This document shows, piece after piece, positions 1 to 9,946 of a stretch of DNA of 64,000 bases (its first letter is position 1; every line of letters begins with the position of its first letter). The stretch lies in contig JBAIZL010000024.1 of the NCBI GenBank assembly GCA_036971475.1, positions 321,001 through 385,000 of the forward strand, written 5' to 3'. Source of the DNA: Prosapia bicincta (lineage: Eukaryota > Arthropoda > Insecta > Hemiptera > Cercopidae). Both the position numbers and the translations under genes were made by a program. Below the pieces are notes generated by a model. The model saw only the letters and a list, made by a program, of their open reading frames with translations. It ran no database searches and was not told the DNA's origin.

Positions 1-880
1 CTTTAGTTACTGCCTTTCTTAACATTAAAACATTTTTCTTTGTTGATACGTTTTGGAAAACCTACATTATTAAAACTTTAACTTCATACCTACATTATCA
101 AAACTCAATAATGTATTTAAATTACCAAACGTTATTAAAAATCAAACGATGCATTAATGCATCAAATGCTTACCAATATTCCTAAAGTATCAAAGATGAT
201 TTAATTAAAAGTTCCAATTGAGTTTATGTAATTTATCTAAAGGTTTAAAAAAATTAATTATACAATTTTTCTAAATAAAAAGTTTTTTTATTAAAATAGG
301 CAATCCTTGTGAGTCTCAATGTTTACCAGTTATATGTATTCTTTGGATAAGTGTCAAAGGTTTTAAAGACAGGTTTTCTACAATCTAGTCAAATCTATGA
401 CAACTGTATTAATTGGATTTCTTCATTTAATATGTTTTTGAATAATGCTGTGCTATATACGTAGATTTCATATTGTACTAGTAAAGGGATATCCAAACTT
501 TCCAGCCTTAGGATCATACAAAACAGTTTCAATTTTCCTCCCATTATCTATCAAGTAGTAATAAAGCCCTGAGCACATACTTGCTAAAGTTGTTAGTACA
601 ATTATTATTGTGGATTTTTATGACCATCACACTTGGCGACATCTGGTGTTCAAAAGCGGAAATAGGTAGTGGAATGTTCTATTGCTACGAGTTGATACTA
701 ATAGCACTTTAAAAAGCATTCTTAAGTAGTCTCATTGGCTCATGAAAGTTCTTGTTTATTCCACTCACTTTGAGATGGGAATAATTGGAGTATTAAGAGG
801 TAGACATGAATCAGCCTAGGAAAGCAAAGGAAATAAAACACTGTGAAATAAAGTAAACAAAGTAGAAAATAACTAGTTCA
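1..880. other. AT-rich sequence, no gene seen
   Basis: No coding, RNA or repeat signal could be supported. The reading frames are short and broken. The minus-strand frame at 811-1017 is antisense to the PLE relic that follows and is not taken as a gene. Confidence 0.5.
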
Positions 881-882
881 AA

Positions 883-1251
883 ATCTTGTTGCTGCTCATG
901 ACAAGCTGGTTGTAAATTACTTATTACACTTTTGTCGAAAGATATAAAGAACGCAAAAGCACACTGCACACTACTATTGAATCCACCTTCGCAAATCACC
1001 TCAAGGACATCAAACACTCATGCAATAGTATGGAAAATAACATGAGCATCCTCCACACATGCAACAAAGGCCATAAATTAAACACACTAGAACAGTATGA
1101 AATATATAGACATAGCAACACACATAAAAATGACATCCTAAATGAACAAACACGCCACAGATCGCCCATACTCTTCGATCACATCAGTACTAACTTTCAA
1201 AAAATGGTACCAAAGGAGCACAACTGCAGCAATCCTAGAGGCAAAAATTAC
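883..1251 (+). pseudogene. Penelope-like element GIY-YIG endonuclease, C-terminal relic
   Basis: Seen: the frame through 979-1200 reads STFANHL, then HKLNTLEQYEIYRH and ILNEQT. These align in order with STFYNHL, HLNTLEQYEIYRH and ILNEQT in the better PLE copy at 3716-4183. A QAGCK segment just upstream, in another frame, matches QTGCS of that copy, so at least one frameshift separates the two parts, and the GIY-YIG core itself is lost. Known: PLEs encode a reverse transcriptase fused to a GIY-YIG nuclease and are ancient eukaryotic retroelements. Inference: this is a 5'-truncated dead copy, and its 3' end carries a hammerhead-like motif at 1252-1287. An open frame of 88 residues from 1030 exists but belongs to this relic rather than to a host gene. 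Confidence 0.8.
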
Positions 1252-1287
1252 GAGGCTGAAGAAGTCGTAAGACGAAAACGTTTCCTC
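1252..1287 (+). ncRNA. Hammerhead-ribozyme-like motif at PLE 3' end
   Basis: Stem I GAGG (1252-1255) pairs with CCTC (1284-1287). The core is CTGAAGA (1256-1262), where position 7 of the core is variable in the family. Helix II is GTC (1264-1266) with GAC (1271-1273) around a GTAA loop, followed by GAAA (1274-1277) and the palindromic helix III AACGTT. Predicted cleavage is after T1283. One base (A1263) sits unpaired between the core and helix II. Hammerheads at PLE ends are established; activity of this copy is inferred only. Confidence 0.6.
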
Positions 1288-1296
1288 CAAATGTAA

Positions 1297-2503
1297 GTTA
1301 ACAATTTAACAACCTTTAGTCAACAAAAAGTCTGGTCGCAAGCAAAAGTATAATAAATAACTAGTTCATTACAATTTTTAAAACATATCTTTGTACCAAT
1401 CAACACACATATGTATCAGAGTTTTGATTTGACTTGTTGTTTTTGTTTATGAGTTACTAGTACAGAGAAGAAGTAAAACTAGTATTGATGGAGGCAAAAA
1501 CATGTATGGGTAAAAATAAAGGAGTAGTTTCTTTTGTCAAAGGCTGTAGAAAATGACAATGGGTCAAAACTGTGAATCTTACATCATATCATTCATCAAC
1601 AGTCTTAGTCCAGAAGATATTTGAATATGTCTGAAGTTATAAAACCTGTTATATCAGTTGGTAATTTCATCACTCCTGGATCACTGACGATTCCATGGGT
1701 TTATTAAAAATAAAGATTGACGATAATTACTTATTATGCCTTACTTATTATTACTTAAAATGCCATACACTGGCTTTGTTGTGGAAATGTTGGCCCTTTC
1801 TTGAAATTTGAGCAGAGATCAAATTTTTTTGAATGAAAAGCATGACTTATTGAATGAAACAATAGAAAATAACTGTTGATACATGTGTTAGCATTCTACG
1901 TCGATTCAACAAAACATATGAACAAACTGATTTTAAGGAGAAAATCAGCTTCTTCCTGCTTTTTAAACTAATATCAAATCGTTCCAGCAGAAAATAATAC
2001 TGTTTCGATCACAATTACATAAGAAATGTTCTATATCTTAAAACATGTGAAATATTTAGCCAACTAATGGGTCTCAAATTCCCGTTCAATTTTCAATCAA
2101 AGCTTTAAATGCTTTGAAGATAAATTTTAATACTCTTTTCTTAGACATTAATGTTAATGGGAATTAAATTCAGATTTTTCAAAATCCTTTTGATTCTCAC
2201 TTAATACTACTTGTATGAGAATACATTCTCCAAAATGAAATACACAATAAAGCTTAAAATTATGAGCTAGCTGATGAGCATCTTAATAATTTAACAGAAT
2301 TATTCTGTTTAAGTAAAATTATCCCACAACCACAATCTGTTAATAACTACATAAATTTCGTTAGTAGGGTATACTGTATTTTTTACAAATGTAAAGGTAA
2401 ATATTAATGACATTCATTAAAATTATTTCTTTGTTAATATGCCTATCAAAGCATAATTCCTGTGTATTATACTTGTCAAAGGGGTTTCCAAACAAATAAA
2501 TAT
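1297..2503. other. AT-rich spacer, no gene seen
   Basis: No ORF of interest, no RNA gene and no recognised repeat. It separates two PLE insertions. Confidence 0.5.
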
Positions 2504-2573
2504 ATTAATCACTTAAACAATAGTTTATGACTATCCGAACTTCACATTTAGTAAATTTGATAAAACTTACTGA

Positions 2574-2617
2574 GACAGAACGTTTTCGATCGCTATGTGC
2601 CGATCTTCATCAGTGTC
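2574..2617 (-). ncRNA. Hammerhead-ribozyme-like motif (minus PLE copy)
   Basis: On the minus strand: stem I GACA (2614-2617) pairs with TGTC (2574-2577). The core CTGATGA occupies 2607-2613. Helix II is GATC with GATC, followed by GAAA and the palindromic AACGTT, with predicted cleavage after the C next to it. A single extra A separates the core from helix II, as in the sister copy at 4176-4219. The two copies differ by a C/T in the helix II loop. Confidence 0.65.
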
Positions 2618-2639
2618 TTCTGCTTGGAGATGTTGGGTC

Positions 2640-3717
2640 AAGTGGTGACGGTTTTAAAGGTAGGTTTTCGATAGTATCAAAGAGTATGTGTGATTTGTAT
2701 TGTGTTTGTTCGTTTAATATGTTTGTATTTTGTGAAATTATGATAAATGTCTGTGTATTTGTATCCTGTTTGTATTAGGTGATTGTAAAATGTTGAGTTA
2801 GTGTTATGTTTGTGTTTTTTCGACTCTTTGTTTAAAGCTGCAACCTGTTTGTCCAATGTAGAATTTGTTACATTCATCGCAGTTTAGTTTGTATACGCCT
2901 GGTGCTTGTAGTTTATCTTTGATGTTGGTGTTGTGTTGTATTTTGTATTGTAATTTGTTATTGGTTTTGTATGCTATTTTGTAACCTATTTTTTGCGAAA
3001 TTTGCGGGCTATTTTGTTTGTTATTTTATTTATGAATAGTAATGTGATGTATTTGTTTTCCCTGTCTGTAGTGTTAATCTTGTGTTTTTTTGTATTTTGT
3101 ACCATAGTTTGTCTATTATTGTGGTGTTGTATCCATTTGTGTATGCTAAATATTTAATTGTGTCTAGTTCCTTGTTTATGTTTTCTGTGGTCATTGGGAG
3201 TTCTTTAAGTCTATGGAGCATGGATCTGAAGGCAACGTGTTTGTGTTGGATAGGGTGGTTTGAGGTGTTGTGGATAAGTGTGTCTGTCGTTATGGGTTTC
3301 CTGTAAATGTTGAAACTGTGTTTTTGTTATGGTTAGGTCGAGGAAGTTTAGGGATCGGTTGGTTTCAATTTCTAATGTGAACTGGAGTTTTGGGTGTATT
3401 TTATTAGTGTAGGTGAGGAGTTTTTGGTATTGACGGGAGTTGCCTCTGTATAGTGTTATTATATCATCAACGTATCTGTGCCAGTAAATAATTTTGTGTG
3501 CTTGTGTATTGTTTGTGAGTATTTTGGTGTTTTCTATGTGTTGTAGAAAGATTTCGCTTAGGACACTACTGATAGGACTTCCCATGGGTAGGCCATCTGG
3601 CTGTGAATAGAAGTTTGAGTTGTGGGTGAAATAGTTTTGTTCGGTGATGATTTGAAGGATGTTTATGATTTCAGTAACGTGGGTTTTAGGTATATTGTTC
3701 TGTATTTTGTCCCGCAA
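2640..3717 (-). pseudogene. Penelope-like element reverse transcriptase-endonuclease, broken
   Basis: The frame 3717-3211 holds the RT palm: GLPMGSPISSVLSEIF, then YVDD at 3463-3474 (catalytic aspartates), then a NFLDL block. A frameshift near 3211 moves the reading to a segment with ELDTIKYLAYTNGYN, typical of the PLE linker after the RT. A third segment near 2850-2905 encodes the GIY-YIG start (GVYKLNCDECNKFYIG), after which stops accumulate. The order RT, linker, GIY-YIG and then a hammerhead-like motif (2574-2617) fits canonical PLEs. The RT N-terminus is missing because the copy stops at the inverted junction. It would have reverse-transcribed its RNA from a nick made by the nuclease. 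Several frameshifts and a deletion make it a pseudogene. Confidence 0.85.
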
Positions 3718-4183
3718 ATTTCAAAAAATAGGTTACAAAATAGCATACAAAACCAATAACAAATTACAATACAAAATACAACACAACACCAAGAACAAAG
3801 ATAAACTACAAGCGCCAGGCATATACAAACTAAACTGCAACGAATGTAACAAATTCTACATTGGACAAACAGGTTGCAGCTTTAAACAAAGAGTCGAAGA
3901 ACACAAACATAACACCAACTCAACATTTTACAATCACTTAATAGAAACAGGACACAAATACACAGACATTTATCATAATTTAGAAATCCTACACATCAAC
4001 AAAAAAGGACCACATCTCAACACACTAGAACAATATGAAATTTACAGACACACAAAAACACAAAATACAAACATATTAAACGAACAAACACAATACAAAT
4101 CACACATACTCTTTGATACTATCGAAAAACTACCATTAAAACCGTCACCACTTGACCCAACATCTCCAAGCAGAAGACACTGA
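3716..4183 (+). pseudogene. Penelope-like element linker and GIY-YIG endonuclease, 5'-truncated
   Basis: An open frame runs through this segment (open from 3659, but the PLE-homologous part starts near 3716). It encodes a basic linker, then GIY at 3818-3826 and YIG at 3857-3865, with paired cysteines between and after them (NCNEC and GQTGC). The conserved tail HLNTLEQYEIYRH and ILNEQT follows. These are the hallmarks of the PLE GIY-YIG nuclease, which nicks target DNA for insertion. The reverse transcriptase is absent because the copy is truncated at the inverted junction. The frame is intact over about 150 codons, so this is the best-preserved PLE piece in the window, but without RT it is not autonomous. 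Confidence 0.85.
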
Positions 4184-4219
4184 TGAAGATCGGCACATAG
4201 TGATCGAAAACGTTCTGTC
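4176..4219 (+). ncRNA. Hammerhead-ribozyme-like motif (plus PLE copy)
   Basis: Stem I GACA (4176-4179) pairs with TGTC (4216-4219). The core CTGATGA is at 4180-4186, then one extra A, helix II GATC/GATC, GAAA (4206-4209) and the self-complementary AACGTT. Predicted cleavage is after C4215. The motif overlaps the end of the nuclease frame. Short palindromic helix III designs in PLEs are thought to work as dimers; that this one cleaves is inferred. Confidence 0.65.
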
Positions 4220-4287
4220 TCAGTAAGTTTTATCAAATTTACTAAATAAAAAGTTCGGATAGTCATAAACTATTGTATAAGTGATTA

Positions 4288-4325
4288 ATAAGATTCACCG
4301 AACGTAATGGACTACAAAATTCAAG
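4288..4325 (+). repeat. Short repeat shared with 15988-16028
   Basis: The block around CCGAACGTAATGGACTA recurs at 15988-16028 with one insertion and a few changes. It begins right at the outer end of the PLE pair, so it may be part of a PLE terminal repeat. A chance match is unlikely at this length. Confidence 0.5.
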
Positions 4326-6044
4326 AAATAAATATAATCGTGTTACTATCACTCCGTGTTTTTTTATCCAACTTATCATTGCAACAATATGATCAATAAG
4401 TTATTAGTAGTATCTGGCCAAATTGATCTTACTGGCAGGTCAGATTTTGCCTGCAGCCGTAGTTTTAAGACCTCTGATGTAGTGTGTTAGCTGAGGTCAT
4501 TTTTATTGTGCGGAGAATTTTAGATTATAGTTGATATGCTTATAAGAAATACAAGAGCTTTTCATTCCAGTGCTCAACAGACTATTTGCCATTGTCTTCA
4601 TTGGTTTTGTTATTTCTGCACCATAAGCAAAGACTTTTCTCCAGATTGCTTCTTGCATCATTTTTATTTCTTTGCCAATCAATAGGTTTTTATTTTTAAT
4701 CCGTTGCTCTTTGACTTCACAATTTACTGGTGCAATAATTTTCTAAAACTTGATTAAGTCAAGAAAGTAAGTTAATTTTAGCTTGATACACCAAATCATT
4801 TTCAAACCAACTCAGACAGATTTTTGGAAGTTTCTTTCTTCTTCTAGAAGTTTGATCACTTTTTTTGGACTTCAGAATGACCAATGAATTTCTTTTCTAA
4901 ATTCATAAACACAAAAATCAGGTTAATTTCCAATGCCCTGTTATTCTAGTAAGAAAATATGCACATACTTCGTTTCTTCTAACATCTTTTTTTATTATGC
5001 AAAAGATTTAGTGAAATTTTTCAGTTTCAATCAATGTCAATCTCTTTTCTAATAAACAATCAGTAAAACTCATTCCCTCATTATTCAAATATATAAATAA
5101 AAAAGTATTTCTCTTGGATTTGGGATTTAGCTCACTAATTCTTTGAACTATCAGTTAATAAATGATAAATTTTCATCTTTCACATTATAGGGACATTTTT
5201 TAAATCCCTAACAGTCCTATTTTAATAAAATTAATGAGTTGAATATTAAAAAAATAAACACTGCATAGTAACTCATGTGTTGTAAAAAAATACAATAGCC
5301 ATGATGTATGAAGCTTCAACTCTCCTTGACCAGATTTATGATGAAAAAGAGAAGGGACAAGGGTAAAGAAAGGAAAAGATGTTGGAACCCAGGACCAGAA
5401 CGGGAAAGAAAAGATGAAAACTTACGTACAGCTGTCGCAAGTTACAAATGATTAACAGTCACCTACACATTTACTTATCCCTGTCTTCAATGGTTTTGAC
5501 ATTCTTCCAGCATAACAAAGATTTTATGTTCTAATTTAAATGTGATTTGCATGTATCCTACACATGTCCCAGCAGTTCATTCTTTAAAAATGTTTTCTGT
5601 ATATTGAAGCATAATTGACTCGTTTTTTCCCTGTTGAGTGCTATTGAACTTACCAAATTTCTGGTGCATAAACTTGCTAAAAAGTTAATATGGAGTGAAT
5701 TATATTTTACCCATGCTGGAACCCTACTTGCGATTTTTTAAATAAATGTCGTATTTCAGAGTGTTGTCATTTTTACTAAAGTTTTGAATGACCCTTGGGC
5801 ATATCCTATTTTACTTGAACATACTGAAAAGCTTACAACACTGTAGAAAACGATGGTTTCTACTGAAAATAAAATAATAACAGTAAAAGTCTTTACCTAA
5901 TTCAAATACTTGCTACTGAAATAAAGCATTTAATTTAAAATGTAAACGGAATAAATTCCAATAAGTGTACAAAAAGTGGTAATAAATATTGTTTTATTCC
6001 ATCTTTACTTGGGCAGGTACTTTTTCACTAAAAATATTTGAGTT
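4293..6044. other. Intergenic AT-rich region with one unassigned open segment
   Basis: No recognised gene. On the minus strand, 4742-4503 is an open stretch of 79 codons without a good start. It encodes a Lys-rich peptide containing MMQEAIWRKVFAYGAEITKP. Its composition looks protein-like, but I cannot assign it; it may be an exon or an old transposon piece. A weakly similar fragment (TGTCTTCAATGGTTTTG) lies near 5482-5498. Confidence 0.3.
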
Positions 6045-6095
6045 ACGGTCTGAGTTGACAAAGGGACACATCTCCCGAAACGGCCGTCCTCAACA
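6045..6095 (+). other. Degenerate hammerhead-like remnant
   Basis: CTGA at 6050-6053, a hairpin GGGA (6063-6066)/TCCC (6073-6076) followed directly by GAAA (6077-6080), and the palindrome CGGCCG (6081-6086). The core between CTGA and helix II is expanded, so it is probably not functional. It resembles the ends of PLE copies elsewhere in the window. Confidence 0.25.
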
Positions 6096-6466
6096 CAAAA
6101 AAGTAAGTGCTACTATAGGCAAGTTAAAACATTTTTTTAAAAAAAGTTGTAAGTAAAAATATTTACTAGACACTTGTATTGTATTTACTAAACCTTTGAT
6201 AAATTGTAAATTATCAAACGGAAATATCATTTAATGTTAATGTTATTGATGAACCAAAAAATCATATTTAGGGTAATAGCATTCTATGTCCAATCAGCTG
6301 ATTCAATTAGAGTGAAAAAATATTCTGTCACATTCCAGCTGTTATGAGTTATATTGAAGTATCATTCTATGTTTGAAATAACCTCTTTGTTTGCTGTGTG
6401 CGATATTTATTAGTGTTAATTAGTTTACGATATTATTATTATTATTATTTATTATAGGGGATTGAA

Positions 6467-7560
6467 ATGAGTGAAAATGCAACTAAAAAGCGTAAACGTC
6501 ATGGACGAATATCTGATACAACAAAAAGAATCCGTGCTGTGTCTCACTTTCCTGGGGATCCTTGTCTTTGTAAACGCTTTCAATGTTTTGAAAATATCAA
6601 AGAAAAGGAAAGGGATGAAGTATTGAAACAATTCAATCTAATCTGGGAATACAACAAACAAATGGGTCATTTGACGTGACTAATAAGTGTTTTACCAATT
6701 AAACAACGTAGAAAAAAAAGAAGCGAACTGTAGTTCTCTCAAACAATTTTCTTATGAATACAAAGGAGAGTTTGTACAGACGGAAAAATTAATGAAGTCA
6801 TCGTTTGTCAAAAAGCTTTCATATCATTGCATGGAATAACAAATCAGACAGTTAATACCATTAAGAAATCTCTTAATACAACTTGAAAAGCTCCAGTAGA
6901 CAATCGTGATAAACATAAAAATAGAAAACATGCTAAATCATAAGGAGCAACAGATAAAATTCATGAGCATCTTTCATAATTAAAAGGACGTAAATCTCAT
7001 TATCGTCTTAAAAAAATTCAGTAAAGTGTACCTTTCTGAAGAAATGAGCATAAACAAACTGTATAAAATGTACATCTGAGTTACATCCAGTATCATACGA
7101 ATTCTATAGGAATGTGTTTAACACAGAATATAATTTTGGCTTTCAGTACCCAAGGACAGAAAAATTATTCTATTGGACTACCAGAAGATTGGGTCACACA
7201 CATTGTATCAACCAGTTTTAAACCTTCGCCATTCAAGGTATATTCCTGTGATCAATCTATGTTCAAACAGTTGGGATTGTTTCTCCCTGAATTGGGATAT
7301 AAAAAAAATCAGGATTCCCAATAAGATCAATATCAGAGATTGAGTTTGAGTCATGTTATCCTAGAACAATTTATTTACGAACCACCTACAATGGTGCTTG
7401 CAACCCCTTCATTATAAAAGACAATAAGTGTAGAAATGTAGTAGAATTTCCAGGAGATGAATAGTGTGAGTTACTCAAGATTACAGTTGAAAAATTCAAA
7501 GACTTTAAAGAGATTCTGTCGTGAAGAAACACACAAGTATTTTGCAAATTTGAAACACTA
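6467..7560 (+). pseudogene. Decayed ORF of a multicopy arthropod-type family (likely transposon-derived)
   Basis: The frame from the ATG at 6467 reads 70 residues with a basic start (KKRKRHGR) and a cysteine-bearing CLCKRFQCFENI motif before a stop. Further pieces follow in changing frames. A segment near 6800-6880 encodes CQKAFISLHGITNQTV. One near 6900-7000 encodes PVDNRDKHKNRKHAK followed by a KGRKSHYR block. 7112-7324 is a 70-residue frame, and near 7490-7555 there is an EETHKYFANL-like end. From memory, this order (cysteine pair, 'LGIS'-like HTH segment, RGRH/NRP-like linker, SHY motif, C-terminal dipeptide repeats) matches a large uncharacterised family found in many insect genomes. I cannot name the element. 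Multiple stops and frameshifts make it non-functional. Confidence 0.5.
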
Positions 7561-7569
7561 AATTGCTAT

Positions 7570-9027
7570 TGAACACCGATGCTGAATAAATTTTTATTAT
7601 TGCTTATGATTATGAAAATGTCTATGATTTGTGATAATTTTAAATAGTAAGTTTGTTCATCTTTGTTATTTGGTGTCATAATGCCTTCTCATAATATAAA
7701 ATAAACTAATCATCTTTATTTTGTATATTTTGAAATAAACATAGAATGTTATTTCCTTGTCATTGCTGACTTGGACTGTTTTTTCATTTGTAGGAGTGAC
7801 ATTATGCTGAATATTATTAGTTTTTTGTTTCTATAAACAACAAAATACAGAGTGAATATTTTCAATTCATAAATTGATTACATAATGAGAGCAGAACAAT
7901 TGTAATTGTCCAATAAATATCAATTTCATTCATAATGTGACGTTTTTAGTACTAATTTTCGATTTGCTCAAAAGTAAGATAAAGTATAATGACTGAATGT
8001 TCTTTGCCTGTGGTCTTCAAATATTTTACAAACTTGCCTATTAATGAAAACTAATAGCTCACGTAAAGATGGAATTAACAAATATAAAAATATTTATACA
8101 TATAGTAATACATTACGTACTAATTTAAGTGTTAGATGTTATACTATTATACGTTATACTTCAATATACTATTATATGTTCAAGTGTTTTTAGTGAGATA
8201 GTAAAACAGTCAATTCAATTTCTGTTCAGTATAAATAATTATAGTAACTTTCTGCATCATATGCTGGTGATCTCAAGTTTTATATACCATCTACTTCACT
8301 TAATTAAACATAATTTTTCTTTCTTCTAATGTATAGTATATTGTATAATAGTATGATATACCTTGAATACACAAAATTAAATAATATAATATAATAGTAG
8401 GCACTAGCGCTCCACTACATTATCATTAATAAGTTTCACAATTCAAGATACAGAATTGTAATCATATAATATTCAACTGTTATCTGTTATATACTTTTAA
8501 TTGAAATGAAAAATATATATTCGGTGCAACTGTTGTTTGTCGATTATTTTTTTATGAATTAAAGTTATTAAATTCATATATTTTACTTTTAAATGGAGTT
8601 ACTGTTGATTAAATTGAAATTACACGCATGGGATGTAAAGAGTTTAAAAATATTGTTTATTTTTCAACATACAAGAGTATAATATAGTATATTATTGTTA
8701 TTTTACAGTCTTCCCAAGCAGTTTTTTAAGAACCACAAAATCACATTTTTCTCCTTATCACTATTTATATTGTGAATGAATTATGTGTTCAAATGTTGGT
8801 GTACCTTACACTCCTACCTCAACGTAATTTGTAATGTAATCAAGCAATCACATCGTATCATATTTTAATGGCAGCTAAACGTTCTGTTTGATTTGCCTAT
8901 ACATGTTAGTGATAGTGAAGTGGGTAAAGGAATGATAAGTGCAAGTGAGTTAACAAAGTGTGAATTTTTAAGGAATTAGTGATAAAAATACCAATTTAAT
9001 GTTATCGTATAGTTGTTTGGGTCTATT
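7570..9027. other. AT-rich upstream region of the USP exon
   Basis: Contains runs of ATA-rich sequence around 8080-8500 and no supported gene. The 66-codon frame at 8129 is low-complexity and rejected. It should hold the 5' UTR and possibly the promoter of the following exon, but no clear TATA or initiator could be chosen. An in-frame TAG at 9010-9012 closes the reading frame before the chosen start. Confidence 0.4.
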
Positions 9028-9894
9028 ATGTCGGAGATGACATCAGGAGTATTAATGAAAACCTCAACTTCCGATGGAGAACTCTTAAATGAAACTCAGG
9101 TTTTAAATGCCAGTGATTCAGGTGCCTCAAATAATCAAAGTTTAAATAATTCAAAGTTAAAACGTACATTTACGTTTACTAGACATGCTTTTAGTGGTAC
9201 GAGAATAAGCAAGCGTAAAGGTAAACATAAAGATAGTAAAGATAATCTGTCATGTAAAAGTGCAATGGTTATCAGTGAGGAAAGCATGGATCTTCAAAAG
9301 CAAAACAAGAAACTTTTTCGCAGGCCTTCATGGAACAAATTTATTAATAAAATGGTTCAGAAAGTGTCAGCATTAGGCATTCATAACAATAAAAATATTT
9401 GTTCCAGTTATGTGTATAGTAATAGGCGTAGAGTGACAGTGTCTCTTTCGTCTTCCGATATTCGTGTCCCACCAACAAGACCGTTACATTTTGCAAATGG
9501 TGATAAAGTTCCAGGTGTAATTGGTCTTCGTAATCACGGTAATACCTGTTTTATTAATGCAATCTTACAGTGTTTAAGCCATACAGACATATTAGCAGAG
9601 TATTTTGTTCTCGACCAGTACAAGGTAGACCTCTCTCGAAGGAATAAACTAAACTCAAAGAAGTATGGAACAAGAGGTGAAGTTACTGAACAATTGGCTT
9701 TATTATTAAAATCTATATGGTCGTGTCAGTATGATCCTGAAATATCTAACAAATTCAAGTTAATTGTGGACAAATATGGTAGTCAGTATCGAGGTAATAA
9801 TCAGCATGATGCCCAAGAGTTCCTTCTTTGGTTGTTAGATAAAGTTCATGAGGATTTAAATACTGCTACTAAAAAGAAATACAAAGTAATCAAG
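9028..9894 (+). CDS. USP31/USP43-like: Ubiquitin-specific protease (USP31-like), first coding exon
   Basis: The exon encodes 289 residues, ending at AAG before a GTAAGA donor. Start: the ATG at 9028 has A at -3 and an in-frame TAG 16 bp upstream; the longer frame begins with TTG, which is not used here. Residues 1-160 are basic and Ser-rich, likely disordered. The USP catalytic domain starts near residue 161 with the Cys box: GLRN, N169 for the oxyanion hole, and catalytic Cys174 in NTCF. The QHDAQEF box is at residues 259-265, followed by a helix rich in Leu and Trp. The family removes ubiquitin from proteins. The YRGN-QHDAQEF-LLWLLD-VHEDLN run is closest to metazoan USP31/USP43. The His box and zinc-binding fingers must lie in later exons, which I could not find in the window. 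Family call firm; paralogue call probable. Confidence 0.9.
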
Positions 9895-9900
9895 GTAAGA
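9895..9900 (+). other. 5' splice donor of the USP exon
   Basis: AAG|GTAAGA is a consensus donor. It is in phase 0 relative to the preceding reading frame. Without splicing, the frame would run only 16 codons into a stop. Confidence 0.8.
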
Positions 9901-9946
9901 TGCTACATACATACAAATTTTACTGCTTTTAACTTTATATGGTAAC

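Larger units (their letters stand above)
2504..4292. mobile_element. Head-to-head pair of Penelope-like elements (foldback)
   Basis: Seen: the right arm (about 3716-4292) is the reverse complement of the left arm (2504 to about 3000) with scattered differences. The outer ends share TAGTTTATGACTATCCGAAC and its complement. The left arm lacks roughly 75 bp near 2735 that the right arm keeps. The minus-strand copy extends further into reverse transcriptase sequence, up to 3717, where the plus copy begins. Known: PLE insertions are often 5'-truncated and carry partial or inverted additional copies. Inference: the join at 3716/3717 is the site where two truncated copies met. Neither copy looks complete enough to move by itself. 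Confidence 0.8.

Noticed and set aside
2527..2778. 83-codon plus-strand ORF, and its twin on the minus strand at 4042-4266
   Set aside because: Both are antisense to the PLE nuclease tail and hammerhead; they resemble each other only because of the inverted repeat.
3082..3306. 74-codon plus-strand hydrophobic ORF
   Set aside because: Antisense to the PLE reverse transcriptase linker.
9013..9027. USP start at TTG 9013
   Set aside because: TTG is not a plausible animal initiator here; the ATG at 9028 has good context.
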